Source of the DNA: an uncultured Porphyromonadaceae bacterium
Lineage (GTDB): Bacteria > Bacteroidota > Bacteroidia > Bacteroidales > Muribaculaceae
Assembly: GCA_947575235.1 (NCBI GenBank)
Contig: CANPMT010000034.1
Coordinates: 1 to 35,189 of the forward strand
Direction of reading: 5' to 3'
DNA: 35,189 nucleotides
Below are positions 11,804-19,859 of this stretch, piece after piece. Position numbers and translations under genes: made by a program. How positions within the stretch are numbered: position 1 is the stretch's first letter; every line of letters begins with the position of its first letter. The notes under the pieces were generated by a model that ran no database searches, was not told the DNA's origin, and saw only the letters and a list, made by a program, of their open reading frames with translations.

Positions 11804-13069
11804 ATGAATATCAATTTTTCTATCTTCATCAGCCCTATATCCTTTCTCATGGCATTTTGTTTGGGAAGCTGTTCTTCAGATAATGATATGGAAAGGAACG
11901 GCCATAACACACCGCTCACTCCTATTGAATTGAAATCTGAGACAAGGAGGGCCGCGGATGACCTGCGAGATTTTTACCTCTCTTTCACATACGATATGAT
12001 TCGATATGCCGATGCAAATTCCAACGGTGCGTCATCTAACGTCGTTCTATCTCCGCTCTCTGCATCCATGGTTTTCGCCATGGTCGCTAATGGTCTGGAT
12101 GATAATGGAGCTAAGGCTTATGCCGATTATCTCGGCTGCAAAAATCTTAATGCTTTGAATGATCTTTGCTCCGTTTTGATTTCAAAACTTCCCAAAGCTG
12201 ACGGTATGGTCAAGTTGTCGTTGGCTAACTCCATCTGGGTAAATTCCGCTCAAAACATTACACTATCGAAGGAATACACCTCGACGCTGAACACTTTCTT
12301 CAAATCAGAATTGTTCTACCATGATTTCACAAAGGATACCTCAACTCTGAAAGAGATGAACAACTGGTGTGCAAGAAACACCAACAATCTCATTCCTTCG
12401 TTCGTAGAAGAAGTGAAAGCGGAATCTCTTGCCGTACTCTTCAATACCCTGTATTTTGACGGATTTTGGAAAGATGGTCTGTTTGAGCCAAAGGACACAA
12501 AAACTGAACTGTTTCATGGGAAAGAGGGTAATACAAAGGTGGAGATGATGAAATCAAAGGAATATACCGGCACTCATGTTGACAATGGTGAACTTGAATT
12601 ATTCTCCATTCCATTTGGAAACTCTGCCTTCAACATGACCATCCTGTTACCTAATCAAGATGAATCTGTCGAAAGGGTGGTCAATACCCTTACACCGGAT
12701 CTTTTCAAAGATTTGCAGACATCCGCAGAAACAAAATTCCTCACCATAGAATTCCCTAAGTTCAGTGTCAAAAGCAAATTTGAGATAAACGATATGCTCA
12801 TTGCTACCGGCAGGAAAGAGTTGATTGATAATCTTGGATTGACCATGTTCCCTACAGAACGGAGAGGAAGCCTGATTTACTCCCAGGGGACCTCATTGAC
12901 TGTCACTGAGAAAGGAGCAGAAGCTGCCGCCGTTACAGAAGGTGAGATTATGGATTCCGCGCCATTCTTTCCCTCGCATAAAGTCAAGGTTGACCGGTCT
13001 TTCCTCTTCTTCATAACGGAATACAGCACCGGAGCGATGATTCTTTCCGGTAGAATCTCTGATATCTGA
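11804..13069 (+). CDS. Serpin-family protease inhibitor, lipoprotein (serpin 2)
   Basis: Paralogue of serpin 1, clearly similar along its whole 421 residues. Lipoprotein signal ends at Cys23 (LGSC), followed by SSDNDMERN, an acidic stretch consistent with surface export. Serpin motifs: SPLSASMVFAMVANG, LANSIWVN, LFNTLYFDGFWK, IPFGNSAFNMTILLP, and the C-terminal FLFFITEYSTGAMILSGRI. The hinge EKGAEAAAVTEG is retained, but the scissile region reads EIMDSAPFFPS where serpin 1 has DLMNTVVKRPS, so the targets probably differ. P14 is Ala, within the small-residue range of inhibitory hinges. Transcribed from the two-box promoter at 11523-11557 behind the small lipoprotein gene. Confidence 0.95.
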   Translation: MNINFSIFISPISFLMAFCLGSCSSDNDMERNGHNTPLTPIELKSETRRAADDLRDFYLSFTYDMIRYADANSNGASSNVVLSPLSASMVFAMVANGLDDNGAKAYADYLGCKNLNALNDLCSVLISKLPKADGMVKLSLANSIWVNSAQNITLSKEYTSTLNTFFKSELFYHDFTKDTSTLKEMNNWCARNTNNLIPSFVEEVKAESLAVLFNTLYFDGFWKDGLFEPKDTKTELFHGKEGNTKVEMMKSKEYTGTHVDNGELELFSIPFGNSAFNMTILLPNQDESVERVVNTLTPDLFKDLQTSAETKFLTIEFPKFSVKSKFEINDMLIATGRKELIDNLGLTMFPTERRGSLIYSQGTSLTVTEKGAEAAAVTEGEIMDSAPFFPSHKVKVDRSFLFFITEYSTGAMILSGRISDI

Positions 13070-13071
13070 TT

Positions 13072-13132
13072 CCTCTACCAAAGGCACGACATTACATTCA
13101 ATTTGAACGTAGTGACGTGCCTTCGGCACGTT
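13072..13132 (+). repeat. Dispersed palindromic repeat, copy c
   Basis: Full 61-bp element directly after serpin 2: CCTCTACCAAAGGCACGA, a core with AATTTGAACGTAG, then GACGTGCCTTCGGCACGTT, which folds as a hairpin. Copy d at 16088-16148 is the same element, 61 bp long, in the opposite orientation. Confidence 0.8.
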
Positions 13133-13174
13133 GAAATGGAGGTAAGTCTATTTTTTCAAAAAAATTTCATGGGG

Positions 13175-13209
13175 TGATGCAGTATCCGGAGGTTTGCCCT
13201 ATCTTTATA
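13175..13209 (+). promoter_or_regulatory. Two-box promoter motif, copy upstream of the sigma-barrel gene
   Basis: TGATGCAGTAT (13175-13185), 14-bp spacer, TATCTTTATA (13200-13209). If TATCTTTA takes the place of the usual -7 element, GATG occupies the position where TTTG of the normal -33 element would lie (20-bp gap), so the housekeeping -33 is replaced by a locus-specific box. Transcription would start about at the GTG codon at 13212, predicting a leaderless or nearly leaderless message. Confidence 0.6.
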
Positions 13210-13211
13210 TT

Positions 13212-14882
13212 GTGAAACGTGACATCAATATCAATAACCGGAGTCTCTGGGAGGAGTGCAAACGGGGTGATAAGGAGGCGCTCAACCTCTTTTACACCCG
13301 TTTTGCACCCCGTATGCTCGCTGTTATACATCGATATGTCGGAACGGCAAGAGAGGCTGAAGATATTCTACATGACGGTTTCATCATAGCATTCACAAGA
13401 CTCTCATCCCTGCGTAATCCAGACCATATGGAATATTGGTTGGCGACAATAATGAAGAATCTATCGCTCCAGTTCCTTCATTCGCAAGATGTGGCCACAC
13501 TTATTGATGAGTTGCCGGATATTGAGGACAGCCCCGATATGGATGAGATTATTGACATGGCTACCCTCGAGAATCTTATCCTCAAACTGCCACCGGGGTA
13601 TCAGAAGGTGTTCCGACTCGCTGTGCTGGAAAACAAGTCGCATAAGGAGATTTCAAAACTGTTAGGTATCGCACCCAACAGCTCGTCGTCGCAGCTCTTC
13701 CATGCCAAACTGATGATGCGACGCATCATAACCGACTATCGCCGGCAAGCCGGAATCCTCTCACTGTTACTCATTGCCGGAGGAGCCGGATTCTATTTTA
13801 TACGTCATAATTTACACTCTGATTTCCATAATGATACCGCTGACTACGAAGAAATCACTTCTGCCGGTGAGATAATCTTCGGTATAGAGAATTCTATCCC
13901 GGAGATTACCTCCAACATCGCTTCCTCTATCCCCTCACACTCCTCAACTGCTACACACCCTCAACTATCCTCACCTACCAAACCTGTCACAAACTCTTCT
14001 ATAGCACTTCCTGAAGATACGGAAGATAATAATATTGTTGAAGATAATGATATTGTTGAAGATAATGAAGAGCCTTCTGCAACACCATCTCCTTCAACTC
14101 CACAATATGCTTATGAACCATCTTATCCAGATTATGATGAGCCGGTCAAGCGTCTGAAGTCTGAACATTCATGGGGCATCTCTATCGGAACAAATGCAGT
14201 ATCCTCTAATTTCGATATATCTACAGGTATGAATGATATGTCAAATGAAATTTCTAAACCGGGTGACGGCAATTCTCCCATACCCGGAGAGGATGATGAC
14301 AGAAACGATAACGACACCGGAAATTATCCGCCCGATAATATCAATGCCGGTTCCCCCTTCAAGGCAGCAAAACAGAAAAAATATAATGATGTAAACCGTC
14401 ATAATGATATGCCGGTGGTGGTGTCGGCAGCCGTTGCAAAGAGATTCTCCCGATGGCTCAGTGTGGAGACTGGCTTGACATATTCTTATCTGCATTCTAC
14501 GTTTGAAACAGGCGCAACCGCCAGCGATTGTCAATGGCATTACCTCGGCATACCGTTACGTCTGAACATCAACACTTTCTCTTTCTCAAAGGTATCGCTT
14601 TACGGTTCGGCAGGGATTCAATTTGACATCCCTCTTTACGCCAAAGCGAAGGCAACCTCAACGTCGGGCACACCTGAATTGGAGAGCGGTCGTTTCTCTG
14701 CCTCCCCCGTATGGTCATTGTCGGTGAGCTATGGAGCGGCTGTTAAACTGTCAGATAATGTGGAAATCTTCCTAACCCCGACCCTCAGCTATCATTTCGA
14801 ACACAATCATGTTGTTCCAAACGTCTGGACAGATACTCCATTAGGATTCTCCCTGCCTCTCGGCCTCAAATTCACCTGGTGA
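13212..14882 (+). CDS. Single-chain ECF sigma factor - transmembrane helix - outer-membrane beta-barrel fusion
   Basis: Domains in order (numbered from GTG 13212, 556 aa): sigma-70 region 2 (about 10-78; SLWEECKRGDKEALNLFYTRF), sigma region 4 helix-turn-helix (about 112-175; LPPGYQKVFRLAVLENKSHKEI split), one transmembrane helix (about 181-197; GILSLLLIAGGAGFYFI) with RR before and RH after, a Ser/Thr/Pro- and Asp/Glu-rich linker (about 198-318), then beta-strand-rich sequence ending in an aromatic Trp, as in outer-membrane barrels. The sigma domain would be cytoplasmic and the barrel in the outer membrane. Bacteroides has two-protein systems with a dual membrane-spanning anti-sigma factor and a separate sigma factor; here no anti-sigma domain is visible and no stop separates the parts. 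The start is uncertain: an in-frame TTG at 13194 overlaps the promoter box, and GTG 13212 sits at the predicted transcription start. Confidence 0.85.
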   Translation: MKRDININNRSLWEECKRGDKEALNLFYTRFAPRMLAVIHRYVGTAREAEDILHDGFIIAFTRLSSLRNPDHMEYWLATIMKNLSLQFLHSQDVATLIDELPDIEDSPDMDEIIDMATLENLILKLPPGYQKVFRLAVLENKSHKEISKLLGIAPNSSSSQLFHAKLMMRRIITDYRRQAGILSLLLIAGGAGFYFIRHNLHSDFHNDTADYEEITSAGEIIFGIENSIPEITSNIASSIPSHSSTATHPQLSSPTKPVTNSSIALPEDTEDNNIVEDNDIVEDNEEPSATPSPSTPQYAYEPSYPDYDEPVKRLKSEHSWGISIGTNAVSSNFDISTGMNDMSNEISKPGDGNSPIPGEDDDRNDNDTGNYPPDNINAGSPFKAAKQKKYNDVNRHNDMPVVVSAAVAKRFSRWLSVETGLTYSYLHSTFETGATASDCQWHYLGIPLRLNINTFSFSKVSLYGSAGIQFDIPLYAKAKATSTSGTPELESGRFSASPVWSLSVSYGAAVKLSDNVEIFLTPTLSYHFEHNHVVPNVWTDTPLGFSLPLGLKFTW

Positions 14883-14945
14883 TATTGACGATTCACCCTG
14901 AAAGAATCATCGTTCCGGTGCTGTATTCAGTTATGAAGAAAAAGG
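14881..14945 (-). pseudogene. Serpin 3'-end remnant
   Basis: On the minus strand this stretch encodes FFFITEYSTGTMILSG followed by TGA where the serpins have Arg, then IVNI as at the serpin 1 C-terminus. By hand alignment it matches the serpin 1 gene end at about 53 of 61 bases. Nothing serpin-like remains upstream of it. It abuts the stop codon of the sigma-barrel gene, so a third serpin copy once lay here in convergent orientation. Confidence 0.75.
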
Positions 14946-14956
14946 TTTCCAGATTG

Positions 14957-15196
14957 TTATTGTAACTGTTGCAGGTCATAGCCTTTTTCAAGAAGATATT
15001 CGTCAGCAATATAGTAATCTCCGTATAGATATAGTCCGGAAGATTTTTTGTGAAATAATTCACAAGTCTGACTTTTATAAAAATCGCGAAGGGCATCAAT
15101 AGGCCGAATTCCCAATTTCTGAGCAATCCTACACACAATCGTACCGATACGGTCCCATCTTAGAATATCTAATGTCTCTTTATCAAATAATTCCAT
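14957..15196 (-). CDS. DUF3791-type small protein (third gene of the cassette)
   Basis: 79 aa from ATG 15196; the longer reading overlaps the DUF3990 gene. The sequence (RIGTIVCRIAQKLGIRPIDALRDFYKSQ, split at about 15-42, then LYLYGDYYIADEYLLE) resembles the small DUF3791-type helical proteins that in Bacteroidetes and Firmicutes sit next to DUF3990 genes. It begins 4 bp after the DUF3990 stop, so it is the last gene of a three-gene unit. Its role is not established; immunity or antitoxin function is a guess from the gene order. Confidence 0.6.
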   Translation of the reverse strand: MELFDKETLDILRWDRIGTIVCRIAQKLGIRPIDALRDFYKSQTCELFHKKSSGLYLYGDYYIADEYLLEKGYDLQQLQ

Positions 15197-15200
15197 AATT

Positions 15201-15692
15201 TTACAAATTAAAAGCTTCTTCAAATTTAAGATATTTATTTACTAATTCCTGGTTTAGAAAACAAATCTGATTGTTTGGTCTTAAATAAGTTAGTTTTGAA
15301 AGTGCCCGTTCCTTTGAATAATACCCTTTCATATACATTGAAACCGTATTAATCACCCTATCATCTGCAACACCACCTTCTACATAATCAAAATCTCCCC
15401 AAATACCAGTTTCCATTCTGCAACCTACGACAAAATCCAACCATTCTTCATCGTATGCAGTAAATATTTTAGATCTTGCTTCTGAAAGGCATTTTGCTCT
15501 ATCAAATAGATAAACATTCAGTAAAGGCTTACGGTTACGACGGTCAGCTTGAGTATTCGCCCATTCCACGGCTTGCTGATATATGTCTGTAACATAAAAA
15601 CCCGGACCGAAATCCAGTCCTGTACGTCCGGCATTACATAAGGGAGATTCCACAATTTCCGTTCCGCCGTGGTAAACTTCTACTTTATCCAT
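15201..15692 (-). CDS. DUF3990 protein, possible ADP-ribosyltransferase-like toxin
   Basis: 163 aa, no signal peptide. VYHGGTEIVESPLCN (6-20), DFGPGFYVTDIYQQAVEWA (27-45) and a C-terminal QELVNKYLKF fit DUF3990. From memory this family falls near ADP-ribosyltransferase folds: an N-terminal YHGG strand, then a GFYxT segment like the H-Y pair of such enzymes. I do not claim a proven activity. The catalytic third residue is not obvious. The gene sits between two small DUF3791-like genes with 4-bp gaps on each side, an arrangement typical of toxin-antitoxin or effector-immunity cassettes. Low GC fits recent acquisition. Confidence 0.65.
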   Translation of the reverse strand: MDKVEVYHGGTEIVESPLCNAGRTGLDFGPGFYVTDIYQQAVEWANTQADRRNRKPLLNVYLFDRAKCLSEARSKIFTAYDEEWLDFVVGCRMETGIWGDFDYVEGGVADDRVINTVSMYMKGYYSKERALSKLTYLRPNNQICFLNQELVNKYLKFEEAFNL

Positions 15693-15696
15693 ATCA

Positions 15697-15936
15697 TCAC
15701 CGTTTTTCCCAGTTAGACAGGGCTTCCAGAACTCCAGTCGTCACGTTTGATCTGCTCTCTGTATGTAAAGTGTCATAATGTTTATAGATAAAATTTTCTA
15801 TTAACCCTACCTTCTCCATACGATTGAACATTTCAATATAAGGCACACCCTGAATATCAGCTGCAGCTTCTATACAAGAGGCAACAAATGACATCTTAAT
15901 CTCTTCTTCCGATGGTTCAATCCAATGTTCTTTCAT
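15697..15936 (-). CDS. DUF3791-family small protein (first gene of the cassette)
   Basis: 79 aa from ATG 15936; an in-frame TTG four codons upstream is possible but less likely. The sequence SFVASCIEAAADIQGVPYIE (about 16-35) and FIYKHYDTLHTESRSNVTTG (about 49-68) has the signature of DUF3791: a helical N-terminal half, then YxxLHT. It is first in the cassette, 4 bp before the DUF3990 gene, in the position of an antitoxin. A good Bacteroidetes promoter lies 58 bp upstream. Confidence 0.65.
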   Translation of the reverse strand: MKEHWIEPSEEEIKMSFVASCIEAAADIQGVPYIEMFNRMEKVGLIENFIYKHYDTLHTESRSNVTTGVLEALSNWEKR

Positions 15937-15993
15937 AAAATATTGCAAATATGAAATCTAACCCACACCTCTATCAGCTTAGAAGATGGTCAG

Positions 15994-16024
15994 CAAAGAT
16001 AGTAATTATATCCCTATTAGCCAA
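15994..16024 (-). promoter_or_regulatory. Promoter of the DUF3791-DUF3990 cassette
   Basis: On the minus strand TTG (16024-16022), 20-bp spacer, TATCTTTG (16001-15994), an exact fit to the Bacteroidetes vegetative promoter. Confidence 0.65.
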
Positions 16025-16087
16025 CTATTTTTATTTAAAACAATTTGCACCCCCTATTTTATCCACACCGTAAGGACATGCTAAAGC

Positions 16088-16148
16088 AACGTGCCAAAGG
16101 CACGTCCCTACGTTCAAATTAAATGTAAGGTCGTGCCTTTGGTAGAGG
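16088..16148 (-). repeat. Dispersed palindromic repeat, copy d
   Basis: 61 bp, the reverse complement of copy c with few differences. It lies just after the 3' end of the Omp28-like gene and could end its transcription. Apart from this and the cassette promoter, 15937-16201 shows no gene. Confidence 0.8.
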
Positions 16149-16201
16149 GATAATTCTCCGGTCGGGCGGCCACCGGGCGAATGCGCCGTTTATCTATCTG
16201 T

Positions 16202-18046
16202 TCAGCGGGCTATTATCTTTCTTGTTGAAGTGGTGCCGTCAGCGCGGGTGACGCGCTCTATCACGATTGAGCCTTTGGCCGGAGACTCTGTCCTTACTCC
16301 CTGCAGGTTGAACTGTTCTACCTTGAGGATTTCAGTGTCGGACACAGATGTCACGGCACTATTGCCGGGCACCGCCTTGGCACAATTGAGAATCTCGCCG
16401 CTGTTGGCATCTATCATAGCTGCCACAACTGAGATCTTCGAGGCATCCTGCACAAGTGATTCGCCGGTGAGATTGAGTGCCTCCTCCAGATTCAATGTCA
16501 TTGAATGGGAATAACTGCTGTCGGCCTCTATCAACGCCGGAAGGCTTCCGGCAATCCCCGCGGGATCGGTCGACCAGATGGCAACATCATTATATACATA
16601 TCCTACGATATATTGAGGGGCATTCACAAGGAAATCAAATTCCTCCGGCCATTTATCCGTCTGTCCGGAATAATAGTTACCCTGCATCCATTGCGGAGTG
16701 GAGCCACTCAGACCATCCTCGAGAAGGATATACACCATTCTGAAATCAGCCTCTTCATACCTCTTGACAAAATTCACCTCAGCCGTAGCCTCTATGGCTG
16801 TGTGGGTATCGTCAGTCCAGTCACACTTCAGGGTGACATCTGCCGGAGTGAAACGGGCAGCCATCTCATCCCAAATCTTATCGATGCCGAAACGTGCCGA
16901 CTGATTCGTATTGTCACCTAAATATGGGTCGGTGCTCCTTACACGGTCCATCCATGCCACCGGCTGGGCCGGAGCCGGACTCGGATAACTGTCGCTGTCG
17001 AAGATGCTCATGATGTCGTCGCAGTGATATGTCACAGCCACAAATCTGTCGCCGTAAAGCTCTGCCATCTTCTCTATACCTATGGCGCCACGCGGACACC
17101 AGCCGCATCCAGTGCCGGTGTATTCCTCCATCAGTGGTGTCTTCAACGGGAGACGAGAGAAGATCTCGAGCCGTGCGTTGCCGGAAGCATCAGCTGAGTT
17201 CGGTTTGCCGTTGACTTCAGTGACCTTTACCGTCAGCTCTCCATTCATTATATTATCCGAAGCGGGGATGGCGAAAGATACGGGAGCGGCAGCCATGAAC
17301 TCGCCGGCCCGCATACCCTCACATTCCACCTCCACTTTGCCGGACGCGGAGGGGGTGGCATACTCCAGAGTAACGGTTTCGACTGCGGAATAACCTAAGT
17401 TGGTAAGTGTGGCGCTAACGGGGGTATCCTTTCCTACTGCGCCGTAGAGGTCGGGAGTCAGAGATATGGTCACCTTCTCTCCATCAAGTCCGGCAAGCAC
17501 CATCTCGCATGGCACAAGATATTTGGTGTTCTTGCCATTGTCAATCCATTTGCCATAGGCTGCCGAGGTGTGCAGATAGAAATTATTGTCGGCATCATCC
17601 TTCCCTCTTACCACAGCCACCGGTCTCTTGAGCGACTCATCAGCCACAGAGCCGACCGAGAAGGAGTAACCGATATAGAGACCCTCCTCAGTAACCTTAC
17701 AGGGGGTATCGAACGAGAGTGATATTATACTGTCAACCGCACTTACCGGAGTCGAGAAAATATCGGGAGCATTCTTCTTGTTATCGAGCTGGAGCGTACG
17801 CGAGGCCCAGATACTGAAATCTGTCACCTCTGGATTAATGGGCACGTGGAAAGTGATTCCGCATACGTCAAGCCCCACAAATTCAGGAGCGTCAATCTTG
17901 ACAGCCACATCATAGTCTTCAGCTCTGTTTGAGCCCCACCATGCCAGATCCTCCCCTACGGGATAGTTGGAATAATTGGCTGTACCTTCGGCCAGGGCAG
18001 ATAAGCAACCGGCCATGCAGCATATGGCGGCAGTTATGGTCTTCAT
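16202..18046 (-). CDS. Secreted Omp28-like protein with thioredoxin-fold CxxC and C-terminal sorting-like tail
   Basis: 614 aa from ATG 18046, chosen because it opens a signal peptide (MKTITAAICCMAGCLSALAE); the longer reading adds non-signal residues. The N-terminal half is beta-rich with adhesin-like repeats. At residues 306-320 EEYTGTGCGWCPRG matches the Omp28 family and carries a thioredoxin-type CGWC (314-317). The last ~45 residues (FNLQGVRTESPAKGS, then TSTRKIIAR) resemble a type A C-terminal domain used by the type IX secretion system, so surface display or secretion is likely. It lies 116 bp after the neighbouring gene, which ends in a similar tail; they may form one operon. The substrate of the CxxC is unknown. 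Confidence 0.75.
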   Translation of the reverse strand: MKTITAAICCMAGCLSALAEGTANYSNYPVGEDLAWWGSNRAEDYDVAVKIDAPEFVGLDVCGITFHVPINPEVTDFSIWASRTLQLDNKKNAPDIFSTPVSAVDSIISLSFDTPCKVTEEGLYIGYSFSVGSVADESLKRPVAVVRGKDDADNNFYLHTSAAYGKWIDNGKNTKYLVPCEMVLAGLDGEKVTISLTPDLYGAVGKDTPVSATLTNLGYSAVETVTLEYATPSASGKVEVECEGMRAGEFMAAAPVSFAIPASDNIMNGELTVKVTEVNGKPNSADASGNARLEIFSRLPLKTPLMEEYTGTGCGWCPRGAIGIEKMAELYGDRFVAVTYHCDDIMSIFDSDSYPSPAPAQPVAWMDRVRSTDPYLGDNTNQSARFGIDKIWDEMAARFTPADVTLKCDWTDDTHTAIEATAEVNFVKRYEEADFRMVYILLEDGLSGSTPQWMQGNYYSGQTDKWPEEFDFLVNAPQYIVGYVYNDVAIWSTDPAGIAGSLPALIEADSSYSHSMTLNLEEALNLTGESLVQDASKISVVAAMIDANSGEILNCAKAVPGNSAVTSVSDTEILKVEQFNLQGVRTESPAKGSIVIERVTRADGTTSTRKIIAR

Positions 18047-18162
18047 CATATTATTCAGGATTATGTGGATAATTGACATAAGCTGCCCAAGAGGATATGT
18101 AACCGACATCCCCCGGGCAGCTCATTACTTATAGAATTTTCCTATTGACTTACGCGATTCTC

Positions 18163-19782
18163 TCAACGGGCAATCTTCTTGAAAGTCTTTGAAGTGCCGT
18201 CGGTGTAGGTGATAACCTTCACATAAAGACCTTTCGCGGGAGCGTCGATCATACGACGGCCGTTGAGATCATAGAAAGCTATCGATGCGATTTCAGCGTT
18301 CCCGGCAGCTACAGCGCCGACACCAACAGTCTCGCCGTCGACAATTCTTGTCTCTCTTGTCTCAGGGTTGATGTAGATAACATCTGAATGAAGCATAGTC
18401 TCGGTGAGGTCATCATAGTAATTTGACTGGATGCCGATCTCGTCGAAGCCGAGATTGAAGTACATCAGATATTTGTTCATGATGCCACCATTGGTGGAGA
18501 TACCTGAATCATTGTCGAAGGTATAGGGGATGTCGGTTGTGGGGGCGTCCAGATATTTGTATTTCAGCTGGCCATTGAAGTCGAACTCCGGATCGAACAC
18601 TTCCTTCTCATCATCGAGCCACACGCAATAAGTGAGCTGATTCACGTCGAGAGCATTGCCGTAGATATCCTCAGCAAGGATAATGGGCTCAATTTTACCC
18701 CAGCCATAGTCGAAGCTGCGGGTTACAACTGAAATCTCGGGAGTGACGGGCTTGCCAATCTTATCAATCTTGGCGAAATAGGGGTTGCGGAGGGCGAAAT
18801 GGATACTGTAGCTGTAATCCTCTACACCACCGGTTTTGCCTGAACGTACAATCAGCGATGACTTGTCGTCGATAGCCGTCATCACCTTGTTCTCTGCATC
18901 GAAGTTAAACTCGATGGGATCAACTGAAGTGATGTAGTAGTCGACCATATACTGGATGACAGTCGAATTCATGAGATATGTATAGTATCCATAGTCCTCA
19001 TCTGACTGAAGGAAGCCGAGATACTGGCAAGAGTCTATGATAGCCTTGTTCCCCTTTATCGAACCCTTCATGACAGCCTGGGGGAATTTCGACCAGAAAC
19101 CCTGTATATACATGTCGTCGCCATCGAAAGCGATATTCACCTGGGTGGCGAAGCCATCACCATATTTCAACGACCAGCGTTCGGTGGCCACACCCTCGGG
19201 CATCTTTGCCGATTTCTCGTTGACTGCTGTGTAGACAATCTCACGGTCGCCGTAATACATGTGTGCACCTCCGTTCATCAGACCCAACTTCTCGAGTTTG
19301 CCCTCAGAATCCTGTATGATAGAATCATTACGGAAGATGAATTTTATATCAGTATTGTCAGGATTTACCGTCCATTCGATATCCTCCCTACCGGTCTCCT
19401 CATCAACTACAGTAGCACCCTCGAATCTCTGGACATACCATTTATCCTCCTCTCCGGTCTCCTCATCTACCATGACATCTATTACCTGGGGGAGCGACAC
19501 AGTGATCACATTATCTTTCATGGTGCCTTTGATCCATGAATGGGTGGCAATGCCGGTGATGGGATTCTTGAAATAGACATCGCCATTCTCCGCGAACACA
19601 ACTTGGCGTGCAAGTCCGTCTTTAGGACCCTCCTCGGCAAATCCCCAGCTTACAGTGGTAGCAAGTGAAAAGCCATGGAACGTGCGGAGAGTACCCTCAG
19701 GCTGCTCTCTGATAATCTCATCCTGAGCCATTGAAGCACCGGCGAGCATCAGGCCGGCTGAAACGAGTAAAAGTTTCTTCAT
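18163..19782 (-). CDS. Secreted protein of unknown function with C-terminal sorting-like tail
   Basis: 539 aa; signal peptide MKKLLLVSAGLMLAGASMAQ. I do not recognise a catalytic family. The body is acidic, beta-rich and has no membrane segments; a charged insert (VDEETGEED at about 110 and again VDEETGRED at about 127) looks like an internal duplication. The tail, IASIAFYDLNGRRMIDAPAK then SKTFKKIAR, has the type A sorting-domain look (FYDLNGRR, Gly, Tyr, ending in a Lys/Arg-rich strand), suggesting type IX secretion and surface attachment. It is transcribed from a strong consensus promoter and is followed by the Omp28-like gene. Confidence 0.7.
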   Translation of the reverse strand: MKKLLLVSAGLMLAGASMAQDEIIREQPEGTLRTFHGFSLATTVSWGFAEEGPKDGLARQVVFAENGDVYFKNPITGIATHSWIKGTMKDNVITVSLPQVIDVMVDEETGEEDKWYVQRFEGATVVDEETGREDIEWTVNPDNTDIKFIFRNDSIIQDSEGKLEKLGLMNGGAHMYYGDREIVYTAVNEKSAKMPEGVATERWSLKYGDGFATQVNIAFDGDDMYIQGFWSKFPQAVMKGSIKGNKAIIDSCQYLGFLQSDEDYGYYTYLMNSTVIQYMVDYYITSVDPIEFNFDAENKVMTAIDDKSSLIVRSGKTGGVEDYSYSIHFALRNPYFAKIDKIGKPVTPEISVVTRSFDYGWGKIEPIILAEDIYGNALDVNQLTYCVWLDDEKEVFDPEFDFNGQLKYKYLDAPTTDIPYTFDNDSGISTNGGIMNKYLMYFNLGFDEIGIQSNYYDDLTETMLHSDVIYINPETRETRIVDGETVGVGAVAAGNAEIASIAFYDLNGRRMIDAPAKGLYVKVITYTDGTSKTFKKIAR

Positions 19783-19859
19783 AATACAGATGTGTTAGTT
19801 TATGATTATTTCCCCCATGAGTGGAGGGGCGGAAGACCGGTGGCTCGGCTTCACGCTTG

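Noticed and set aside
14893..15138. Minus-strand open frame ending in FFFITEYSTGTMILSG as a possible serpin-like gene
   Set aside because: Only the last ~18 codons are serpin-like. The rest is a shadow of the DUF3791-like gene in another frame, so I list it as a serpin remnant only.
13072..16148. CRISPR array formed by the repeated ~60-bp elements
   Set aside because: The copies are kilobases apart, inverted relative to each other and separated by genes. There is no regular spacer pattern and no cas gene.
9651..16148. Insertion sequence or composite transposon bounded by the repeats
   Set aside because: No transposase is present and no target-site duplication is evident; the repeats fit REP/REPIN-like elements better.
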